A stretch of 64,000 bases of DNA, from contig JAQGBZ010000076.1 in assembly GCA_034687125.1 (NCBI GenBank), positions 62,001-126,000 on the forward strand, read 5' to 3'. Origin of the DNA: Neelides folsomi (taxonomy: Eukaryota > Arthropoda > Collembola > Neelipleona > Neelidae). Of this stretch, positions 51,001-62,045 are shown piece after piece. Position 1 is the stretch's first letter. Each line of letters starts with the position of its first letter. Made by a program: the position numbers and the translations under genes. The notes under the pieces are model-generated. The model was given only the letters and a program-made list of their open reading frames with translations. It searched no databases and was not told the origin of the DNA.

Positions 51001-54000
51001 TAAGTTTTCATCCTCAGTTCAATTTCCTCTTTGGAATCAAACTCGTAAATGTTTAAAGACGAATCCACTCGCCTTACGCGACCCTCCAAGAAATCATCAA
51101 TTATTCTCATTTCCTATTCATTCCCGTGTATTCCAATCGGATGATCAAATTTTATTTTTTAAATTTTAATTTCCAATCGCAATATTGGTTAGAAAATAAT
51201 TAAAAACATTTAGTATTATAATTGACCAAATGTTCTACCATATTTCGATTATAATGGTATATGGTACATGCCTTTAGGGGTTTACTAGTTTATTGATTTC
51301 AAATTGATCGCGGTTCAAATCTTGACTTTTCCTTCCCCCTTTGATTTTAAAGTGGAGGGAATGTGAATCGGTTTTGTATAAAAAACCGAGTCGTTTAAAA
51401 AAGAAGGAATGAATTGACTAGGGAATTGATCAATATAAAAGGACAAATGTGGAGTAGATTACAATTGTGCTGTGATTGTCGGAGCCTGAAGAGCTTTCCC
51501 TTTTAGCTAAAATATCCGATCCGAATCTCTCACAAACCCGGCATTTGAATTTCTCTAAATGGATCTCCAATTTTCCGCGTGGGTTCCTTGCCAGTGGTCG
51601 TGGGCAGAAAGTGACGCCGCGAGGAAAAGTGAAAGTCAAACTCAAATATTTGCATTCTCCCGCTGTTACTCATCATGGTGGGGGTCTCAGTGGAGGGATG
51701 GAATGAGGAATGAGGGCCCCATTGACCCATTTTACATCTCTCAAGAGAAGGTCATTCATAAACGTCTCGATCCGCAATCAAGTGGAGATGACTCACGAAA
51801 TTTCCATTACAATCATTCGAAACCAACGTCTGTATTTTAGCCTTAGTGGTATTGAATCTATAAAATGGATTTTATAGTACAATCCAATAAATATGTATTG
51901 CATATACTGAATACCGATATTTTTTATATAAAATATACCTTTACGCTTGGTTTTACGCAGTATTTGTATTGTATTGGTTATAGGGATTTTGATCTAAAAG
52001 GATTTTGATCTTGTAGTACAAATGAAAATCCTTCTGTACATCGGCTATTACAAATCACTCTGAAATTTAAGTTCGTTAGTCGTAACATAAATGGAAGCTT
52101 CTTATCTTCTTACGCAACTTGGCCTCACATTTTACCCGATAAATCATTTGCTCTTTGGAAGGTCCAATTGAATTATCTGGTGAAGTATAGGCCTATAATA
52201 AGAATAAGAATTTCCCCATTCATCCGCCCATTATCTTCAACGTTGAGTCCAATGCCAAAAGTAGACAAGAAACTACATAGGAGAAATTCTGCTACAAGAC
52301 AAGACATATTGATCCGGATGAGGAAATCATTAAATTGAACTCTCTGTAATTTATATATGAAAACACATTAACCTAAATATTTATAATACTCAAGCTTACC
52401 ATACGGCTTAAGTATAAGGCTCTTATAAAAAAATTTATAAGCTTTTAATGCTCCCAGGTAAAAAAGTAATAAATATGAATTACTTATTATATATTAAAAG
52501 TAAAAATGGTGAAAGTGGGACCATATATTTTAAGAATTCTCTGCATATTTTCACGAATATTCTCCATGTATTGTATTTATTTTAATATAGGATTTAAATT
52601 GTGTAATTAAAATTCAAAGCTTTAATGGTCGGAAAAGTGGAGGAGGATTTTAACATTAAAAGGAGAATTGAACATTAAGCGGGGAAATTCAATTATTTTT
52701 ACGGGCCAAGAATAATTTCTCTCGGTCCCATAAAAGTGTAGAGCCGGGGACATAAAATCCATTAGATGAGTAAATGAAAGGGATTTTCTATGGAATTTAA
52801 GGTATTCTGATTAATGCGTAATGCGGTTGTTAACGGCCGCCCCGGCCCCATTTTTCCCTTTTCAAAATTTCCACACAATTACTCGTCATACTCTTTCTCT
52901 CTTTGTGGAGGAATAATGGGGCCTAGACTCACTCCGGGTTTCACCCCGACTTTCACAAGGAGTGATTCCTTCGGAAAAAAAAACTTTTCCTCTCTCAAGA
53001 GGCAAAGGGAATAATGGGAGGAGGGTCTTGGAATCGAATTAGATCTCTCCAGGCAACCGAATCCCATCACACCACCGACACAAAGTTTTTCTTCCATGCA
53101 AGAACTCAACCACGAGGATAAATAATACACAGGCCCAATATCACACATTTAACATAGAGAGAAAGTGATATGATAAGATAAGAAACATCTTTGAACCAGA
53201 GCAGATTCGAAGAATGAGAAAAGCGGAAGAGCCGAGACGTTAACAAAGAATAATCGTCTGGTCCAACATTTATCAAACAGATAAGTAAATGCACATGGAT
53301 GATTAGTAAAGGACTTAAGAAACACAAAGGATCTATAAGTTAGATCATTGAACCAAAGAAATCTTAATCTACCGGGAGAAACACAATTTTTTGTATTTAA
53401 CCAGGATTTAGTTCACTATACTTTTAATCTTTGTTCTTTAACTTTTATAGTTCAATACATTTACTCAACATTCTTATACTTTAGTGTGTAATTTAGATAC
53501 GTACCATACATTATTATAAGAGTATAAAAATAATAGTAGTATTATAAGAAGTATTCATTTGTAGGAAGTGTTTCTTGAGGATTGGGAAGTATAGGGATTA
53601 ATGTCTTAAAAGTGTTCTTCACTATTACCCGGATACTACGCAAAAGAGAATGATAGGAATGAAGCTACGGAGGGAATGAAGAACAACACGAAGAAGTTTT
53701 GCAGTAAATCAAATGTCGCTTGTGCGGTTAAAGGACACACCCTGAGAAAATATCCTTGAAAATATCCATGAAAATATCCCAGAGGTGAAAGGTGGAGCTC
53801 ATCTTTTCCCATTTAGAGTTATAAGGAGCGATGAGTCCCCCAACTTAACCTATTTATTTATTTACCTTTATTCCCCAAACTCAGGAGATGGAGAAAGTTG
53901 AAGTTCTTATTTAATAAATTTTAATTTATCATTTCTTCCGTGCACTCAAAACTTAATTCAAATATACGAAAATTGGAATTAACTGTTTATGAATATTTTC

Positions 54001-54697
54001 ATTCAATTTTCTCATCTTCAGCGTTAAAATACAGAATAATAATTTTTATTCCATTATCAATTTATCTAAAGGTCTACTTGTTACCAAATTCTATAAACTT
54101 TTAAGTTTTGGTTATTTAATAGTTTGATAATTTTTATTAATTTAATTTGACGTAATTCAACTACCTATTTACATTTTTCCTATTTTGGCTTTAGGAAAAA
54201 ACCAAGATAAGAAAAAGAGGAAGATGAAAGAAATTGCATTCGAATAAATAAAAAAAGATCTGAGTCTTTTCGTTTTACAGCATTTGAAAATTAGCGCACA
54301 TTCCCTTCCACCCCGGTTCCCTTCGGAGATGTCGGAGCTGGAATAACAGGGCTTTGTTTGTTCCCGGGTCTTTGAATTTGGCTTGAGTGGTTGATGGTTT
54401 TCTCCAAGACTCATTACATGGAAAGTGGGGAAGGAGGCGGAATTGTAAATGGACCCGAGCGGTGGATCGCTTCGGCGGCTCACACTGAATTTGCATTTAT
54501 TTGAATGAGGTACTCGTGCGGGTGAGCGAGTTTAAATTGGGCCCAGATTCCCCAATTCCCTCTCTGATTGAATTAAAAGAGGAATGTAAGGAACCAGAAG
54601 ACGCTCTCCCTTTAATGCACCTTAAGACCCTCAAACTTCACTCACTGAATCCTCCTCATCCTTATTCTACCAAATTCGGACCATTCAACGCTCCAAG
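48074..54697. other. Non-coding DNA, no gene recognised
   Basis: AT-rich blocks (48180-48500, 49230-49400, 51840-52620 and 53380-53560) alternate with GC-richer islands (about 50180-50540, 51480-51830, 52720-53120 and 54290-54500). The island at 51480-51830 is open in two plus frames and two minus frames at once, a sign of base composition and not of coding. At 49925-50010 there is a run of CCGAATTT/TCGGTTTT words. No RNA gene or transposase is recognised. Confidence 0.45.
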
Positions 54698-54831
54698 ACC
54701 CGGGTGGTCCTTTCCCCCGAAACCGGGTAATTCTCGAATCCTGGGTTACTCCCCAATACCCGGGACTCTCCAATACCGGAGACTCCCCAATAACCGGGTG
54801 ATTCAAAGCTCCGAAAATCCCGAGTTCCTCA
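54698..54831. repeat. Degenerate tandem repeat around CCGGG
   Basis: Blocks of about 17-19 bp repeat a CCCGGG/CCGGGT core followed by an actcyccaata-type tail (ACTCCCCAATA, ACTCTCCAATA, ACTCCCCAATA). Cores occur at about 54699, 54723, 54739, 54759, 54775 and 54793. The plus frame 54501-54842 crosses it and gains a Pro/Arg-rich end. I treat that as a by-product. Confidence 0.6.
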
Positions 54832-57497
54832 AAGGGCAGTGAAGGGGAAGGGAGAGAAAGTGCGGGGTTACTTTGGGTTTACTAACTGTTGAGGACCATC
54901 TTGAGAATTTTATGAAGGAAATGGGGAGCCATAGAGAGACCATAAACCCTCGCTTCCGGACCCTTTCCCCAATCTCATGGCCGATAAACAAGGGGCCATC
55001 ATCATCGATATATCTCACATATTTCAAACAACATCCCCTCGCTTTCATCTCTTCAATTTATTACCCTAACTATTTATTACATATTATTATACAAACCTAT
55101 ATGCTTTCATTTTACTATTAAGCCAAGCATACTTATCATATTTATACAATACTAAATAAATATGGAATGAACATGAAATGATATGAAACATAAAGTATTG
55201 TGATATGAAAATGGCATTTGTTTGAAAATGATTATTTCTTTTTGATTTCCAAACCTTATCTACTGTGGATGTTAAATGTATTTTTTCTCCCTGGGCGTCC
55301 ATGAGAAGGAAGATTTTAAAGAAAAGGAATAAATTGGCGGATTGATGTGAAAAGAAGTGATGGATATTCTGAGAGGAAAATTCAAAATTGTAAATTGTCC
55401 TACATTGGGAATCATATAAAAAATGTGTAAAGTGAGAGATGAGAAATCCTTGTCAGGATATTTTTTTAGAAAATAGAACTCACAGCCAGAGACCGAAAGA
55501 AACATTTGTTATTTGAATGCGTTTGAATGCGGAAGGGTGGGACACAATGGAAGGGGCGCCCGAAGAGAAAAGTTGAAGAGGAAATTGAATCTTGAGACGG
55601 GGAAGGAAACAATTATGGAGATTGGGGATTTCGGGCCGATCCATCTCCTCTCTTTTTGGAGTGTCGTGGAGCTCAAAGAACAAAGTGCGACAGGGAAACC
55701 TTTCCACAGACGAGTCCAATCAGGGAAATTGAGCTAATATGGAACATAAACCGCATAACCCGGAAATCCATCCTGCTTCTTTCCAACACTTTCAAACCAT
55801 TTCCCCAATTCGTAAAGTGTTTCTTTATACAAAAATCAAAAATTCAATTTATTCTCCTATCAATTGATGCAAAATCCAACTTTTGATTTTTCTCACCCAC
55901 TTAAGATTATTTTAACAATCCAAAATATAAAGAAAATGTACATAAAAATAAATAAACAAGAAATGAATACTTTTTAAAACTTATAATTATGGCAAATGAA
56001 ATTTATTAAAATGTATAACATAGGAATTTGTTATATCAGTAGTATCTTAATAATATAAAAATGTAAAATGTAACAATAAAAGTTTAGACATTCGTAATGG
56101 AAGGAAAAGTTTCAGCGCTTCACAATTTGCCTCGAGCTCTTTACTTATTGATCCAATCATTACGTTCCAACTCACAATTGTACCCAACTTTTACATTCTT
56201 CAATGTAAAGGGAACATGATATGGGATTTTATGCGAAGGCATTGAGGTATGTCTTTGTTGTTGAAAATATATTTATGCATTTGCACAGAAGGGAAAAGGT
56301 ATGTCTAATATTTATGCTGATTTATTTATCCTGTCTGTTGAGGCATTTTGGAATTCAAAGATTCAAACCCATGCAAAATGAAAGAATTTGACAAAGCCAT
56401 AAATTATTTGTTTTTTAAGTTGAATAGTACATTCACATGTTTTACGAGCATATTATATATAAATGTATAATGATGTATCTAATATAATTTTGGCATTTAA
56501 TCATTTAAGTAATTCTAAATAATTCATTTTCGCCACTTTACCATTTTATACCAATTTGCATTCTACAAATAAATAATGTGAAATATGATAATTTTGTTTA
56601 TTCTTGCTGTATTAATATTTAATAGATATGTGCTAAATACCAAATAAATTGTAAACACAATATATAATTTACATTGTAAAATTGGTCCCATTAGGCCATA
56701 AGCTAAGTAAGTCATGTATTTATTTCATTTGATGGTTGAAATTTGAATTTTTTATAGTGGAAATGCCTTCCGATTTATTTTCATAGCACATTTTCTCAAT
56801 GCACTTTTGCATAATTCATCCAAATGCATTGTGATTCGTGTAAAAGCATTATGAGAAATTAGCGGAAGTCCGAGACTTTCTTTTATAGCGGCCCATAAAA
56901 AAGCTGAAGGATTCGTAGAGAAATAAATTTACGCGAATTTAGTGAAAAGGCCGAGTGATGTGAAAGTTGTAAAGCAATGGAATAAAAATGTTTACATTAA
57001 AGATAACTTTTTGAGTTTGTCGGACGAGGGATTTATTCAAGGGGAGTTTGAACATAAACAATCCATTAGCCATTTGTCCCAGAAGGTATTCAGAGGATTC
57101 GGAGGAGGAGTGGAAGGAAATTAGTGGACTACAAATCCAAGGGACCGGAATCTCCTTCTAATGGACTTCAATTATATTCACTATTATAAATCCGTCTTAC
57201 CCGTCCCTCCGGCCCAAAGAACCCAAAGGCAACCAAATAATTTTCCCGGATCTCTCAGGACCAAACTTATTCTCTTTACATCTAATGGGATTTCTATTTA
57301 ATAAAATAAGATAATTAAAGACATTTTTTTACTCTTAACTCACTTTAATTTTAATTAAACCTTTAAATGTATATTTTAAGTATAAAAAAAGTTTTGTGCA
57401 CTATTAAATATACATAATTGAAAAAAGTCAAAATACGAGTATCAATCTATCTGTATTCAATTTCTTGGTATAAATTATTAAAATAGAAACATTTAAA
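54832..57497. other. Non-coding DNA, no gene recognised
   Basis: A GC-richer island at about 55540-55760 is open on both strands. 55900-56900 is strongly AT-rich. A further island lies at about 57070-57260. No domain, RNA or element is recognised. Confidence 0.5.
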
Positions 57498-57677
57498 TTA
57501 TAATAGGATGACCCTATTTATGGGCTCTGTAGTCTCTCTTAAATAACTTTTTTATTAATCAACCAATTGACTTGCCTTATACTACATACGCCTATGCATG
57601 TTGCGTTCAAATTTCAAGTCAATTGGTTGATTAATAAAAAAGTTATTTAAGTGAGATTACAGGTCGTTTTATTATAA
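57498..57677. mobile_element. Palindromic MITE-like hairpin element
   Basis: A perfect 37-bp inverted repeat: 57538-57574 (from CTTAAATAAC to TTGACTTG) and its exact complement 57615-57651, separated by 40 bp. Similarity continues outward: CTGTAGTCTCT against CTGTAATCTCA, and TTATAATAGGATGACC (57498-57513) against TTATAATAAAACGACC (complement of 57662-57677), with a ~14-bp insertion in the left arm. A fold-back element of about 180 bp with no coding capacity. The TA-rich tips suggest Tc1/mariner-type mobilisation, which is inference. Confidence 0.75.
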
Positions 57678-60495
57678 ATGGATTGAATAAATAAAACATC
57701 ATTTTAAACATTTATTGTTTTGTATGTTTACTTGTAAAATAATTAAGAGATTGGAATTGAAAACTGGGCCGCTGTTTGAAGGCGTAAGTCAGGGAATAAA
57801 TATTTAAATTGATTTGTCAAGCCCCGATCATTAAATTTGTTTTGGGCGTAAAAGGAACATTCTCTGTGTCTCCTTATTTTCTTGTTTGCATAAATTAAAT
57901 AATCAATGAGAAAAGGCTTACAATCTCCATTTCTCCTCCACAAATGTTTACAGGACCAAAAGAGAATTCCTGTCATAAATGTCTACATATATTTTAATGA
58001 ATCTCTTTATTTCAAACATGGAAATTTCCAACCAAAAATCTCCCTATGTTAAAAAGTGTTAAACACAACTTATATTACTTAAACCCTTAAATTGATAAAT
58101 TATATATCTTTAATTAAACATTTGTATATCTGTATTTAAATAGGGTATATTCACTCTAAAATAACACCTTAATACACATTGCTTATATTAGTAATTCTAA
58201 CAACTTTGAAATAATTGAAAAATTATAAACATAAAGAAACATCAAAGGGGCATTTAATTATTAATCAAAGAAGAATTTTAGCTTCTATAGTATATAGTAC
58301 CATAAATTGCTATACTATATATTTCCTATTAATTATATTTTATCCTTTGTGCATTTTAATTTAATATATCTGAATATGATTTAGCGAGTTAAATAGGTCA
58401 AATTCGGGACTCGCAATTATGAAACCGTGATTGGAAAATTGAGTCATTCATTTGAAGTCAAATTAATATTCTGTGAGGAAAAACCCCTCTGTCCGAAGTT
58501 GAAAGGATGTAAATCAATTTTTAATAGGGCCGGGAGTCGTGTAGGTGACAGTCCCCTCGCCGCCCAACAGACTTCCCGCAACGTACCCAAAAATCCCTTC
58601 CCTGCTTTGCCGCATGGGAACATCAAATCCGCCATATCTCCACGTCCACACAATTCAAGTCATCATCATTATTGTTTCTTTCTCCCCATATCCTGAATCA
58701 TCCAAAGCTTATTTCACAAGATGAATGACTATCAGATTTAATCATATGCATACATTACCCCAAAATGTATCAAATATATAGAATATAAGCCAAATATACA
58801 ATGTATGCAGAATAATGATACATAGCTAATCTTTACAACATAAGAACATACCACATAAATAGTAATATTGTACTTACATACTCATACATACACTTGTACT
58901 TGCTTTAGTTATAAGGAAATTACATACATAAGTATGAGTTATATAAGAATAAGTAAGTATATTATTTAAGTATACTTATTCGTGATATCTAAACAATAAG
59001 TAGGGACGTTTCAATAAGTTAAGGTTAGGCACGTGCATACAAATCCAGAGTAGGGATAAATCCTTATGTGAAAGAGTATAGGGAGTCAATTTGGGCGTGT
59101 GGGGAGAAAATGTAGGATTTTGTATTTTTCCAAGTTTCCTGCACCCAGTTGGATCTCTTCGGATCTCAGTGGATGTAAGGGAGGGGAAGTGAGTAAGTAA
59201 TTTATAGGGACAACATGGGGTTTGCGAAGAAGAAAACTTCTTTATTGTTCCCTCCTTGTTCCCACTCTCCTCCTCATATGTAAATCCGGTTGGTTTCCGC
59301 AAGGCCCCATATAAAACCCTCTTGAGACTTTCTCTCTTTTTACCAAATAAAACCATCGCCCTTCTTGTCCTTTCCTTGCTCTCGGCATTCCTTCCCGGTT
59401 CTCAAAATCTCCTCCTTAACTCAACGCCTCCTTTCCTCCTCCTTTATTCTTATTTTCTTACTTTATCATCATACGGCATACTTATACTAATACTTATACT
59501 AACATATACATAAGTAGGAATAAGTAAAGGTAAGAAGATTCTCACCGACCTTTCAAATCCCTTTGCCAATCCTTAGCCTTTTTAACACATTAGGACTGAC
59601 AACAAGTCGGTTGCTTTCCGAGAACCATTTTCCAGAAATCCAAGGATGAGAGAAATGGAGAGAAAATGAGGAAAGGAGTGAAGAAAAATGAGTAGGACAT
59701 TGTGAGAACAGGAGGATCAATCCTGAGGACACATTTTGGAAGTGTATGGGGAAATGAGGGGCGACGGGAATTTAAATGACGTCATTTTGGGCGGACACTT
59801 TTCAACGTCAAGTCCTATTTGCACTTATTTAATAGGAATTTTGAGTGAGACAAGTCTTTGTATCTTATACAAAATAAATAAGTTTATATAAGAACATAAA
59901 CCTAAATATACCACAATATGGTACGTTATTTTATACTCACATAAGTTAGCTAAATACACTTCAAGATAAGTTTGTTATATGAAGTAGAGTAGAGTATAAG
60001 TTAGTATACTATTTAAACAAGATGTTATATTTACGATATTTACATGTATATTGGTTATGTCTTTTAAAGACAGCCCGCTTTCACTCTCCCGTTTTCCCTC
60101 TTACTTTTATTGTCAGGTTTGGTTTGAAGAGAGATAGAAAAGATACATAATGAGTTCATCAATATTTTTTTCCAAAGGGCCTTTGTGAGAGTTTCATTAG
60201 AACTTGTCTGTGCCTATTTAGCCATTTGGGGACATTTTCAAAGCAGCTCAAAGGGAACTCAAAGGCAATTCAAAAGCAATTCAAAACCTCGCTTTATACC
60301 TTCATTATTTTCATGTACATGTACACCAAAGAAGACATCGTTTATAATCTAATAAAAGTTCAATAGTCCCCTTAAATTCATTTTCCACTTAATGATAAAC
60401 TCCGAAAATTTTATTCAAAAATAAATATTAAGTTTAAAATAATAAAAATGATTAAATAGATAAGTTCCTTTCATAGAATTTAATTATTCTGTAAG
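57678..60495. other. Non-coding DNA, no gene recognised
   Basis: AT-rich except for GC-richer patches at about 58480-58650 and 59080-59450. Short ATACTTATACTA repeats occur at about 59475-59510. The open frames 58427-58696 and 58976-59356 show no domain. Confidence 0.5.
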
Positions 60496-60985
60496 TATAT
60501 GGGAATGAACAAGCTAAAACGATATGATTCGGAAATTAATTTTATTTTGGGCGTTTCTAAAGATTTCCGAGATTTTTAAATTTGTTAAAAGTAACAATTT
60601 TAATGTTATATCTGGAGTACGCTAATTAATAATTGAATATTTTTAAATTTAAAAATACACTAAAGAATTCACAATGGTTATTATCAAATCTAACTAATTT
60701 TTATTAAACGCACCATGTAAATCAGGATCCAAAGCTTCCCAAAATTCAAAACGCAAAATGAGTAAATGAAAGTTTTGAAAATGAAATTCACACCGATTGA
60801 TGAACAAAGTAGTTGTCGCATTATGTATTTTCCTCTAATTGTATTTTCCTCAACTTTCCCCATTATTTGTCCTATGAGCATTGGTAACATTGGTAATTAA
60901 TGAATAATTTTTTAAAATCTCTAGAAACGCCCAAAATAAAATTAATTTCCGAATCATATCGTTTTAGCTTGTTCATTCCCATATA
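60496..60985. mobile_element. 490-bp MITE with 71-bp terminal inverted repeats
   Basis: The left arm 60496-60566 (TATATGGGAATGAACAAGCT... to ...GCGTTTCTAAAGATTT) is the complement of the right arm 60915-60985 with a single difference by eye (A at 60560 against G). Such near-identity over 71 bp in AT-rich intergenic DNA points to a recent insertion. The ~350-bp interior has no long open frame beyond a 66-codon minus frame (60690-60890) with no transposase motif, so it is non-autonomous. Flanks share AATTATT (60482-60488 and 60987-60993), a possible but imperfectly placed target duplication. Superfamily not determined. Confidence 0.85.
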
Positions 60986-61961
60986 AAATTATTTACTTTG
61001 ATGATATTTAATCAATAAGATCAAATCATACAAGAATTCTTATTTGTGTTCATTTATGTAAATATATTTAATATTTTAAGCCATATTGAATTCCAATTTA
61101 TTTATTTGATCTTATTTGATCTTCCATAAGTCGATAGAAAGTAATCTGGTTGAAATCCTTCTCCATAGATATTCCCATACAAAGACAAAGAGCATAAGGC
61201 ATTATCTTTATAAAGAGGCCTAGAAGAAGGATCTGATACAAAGCGGGGAAATACAAAGCGGCATAATGATCCATCAGCAGATCCTATCTCTCAGGTCTCC
61301 TTAAGTTGATGGTGATGATTAGGAATATAATCTGCCTCATCCTCTCAAATAGATTGCACGAAGAGCAGGAGTTGAAACATACATTGTGGGCCTATCCCTC
61401 TTGCGACCCTTCCTAATACCCGCGGTGGGTAAATCCGACGGATGGTTCTTCTCAGCGATTTGGGGAAAGTTGAGTTTTATAATTAAAGACCCTCCTTTGA
61501 ACCTCCTGACTCGAGTGGGGGCATAAAGGAAGTAAAAGGGCCGGGGCTGTAAAAGAAAGCCCAAATTTTAATTTGGAGCCTTCAGCCATCGCGCCAAACT
61601 TTCCCATAAAAGAAGACTTGTCGGCCGTCGGGGCCGTGAGGGAAAGTGAAGGGAAAGTGAGGAATGGCGGATGGGCCGAGAGCCAATCCATCATGTTACT
61701 ATCTTCTCCATCTCTGTCTTATTAATAATAAGGGGAGAGATTCGACCCCACAACACTCAGCCTTATCTTCGCTCACCCACACGGGTAATTAGGAATTAAG
61801 GAGAATAAAAGATTCCTTCAACTTCCTCCCCATCACGTTTTACCCATCTTACACCGCTCAGCTCCTAACGACCCTTTGTCCCTTTTTTCACTCAATTGAG
61901 AATCAACTCAAATGGGAAAGACCATTTACTAAAAAACTAAGACTATTCACAAATCCCTGTA
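60986..61961. other. Non-coding DNA, no gene recognised
   Basis: AT-rich to about 61360, then a GC-richer island to about 61900. Overlapping minus frames 61337-61564 and 61452-61694 are open together and carry no motif. Confidence 0.5.
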
Positions 61962-62045
61962 TAAAAACCGACAAATCGAGGAAAAATCGGATAAAACCGA
62001 AACCCCAACGAGAACCGGAAAATTGGACAAAACCGAAAACCGAAC
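61962..62045. repeat. Degenerate (AAAACCGA)n repeat
   Basis: AAAACCGA-like words recur at irregular 8-20 bp spacing (aaaaccga, aaaaatcgga, aaaaccgaaa, gaaccgga, aaaaccgaaaaccga). A similar set in opposite orientation lies at 49925-50010, so the two may be copies of one old repeat. Confidence 0.45.
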
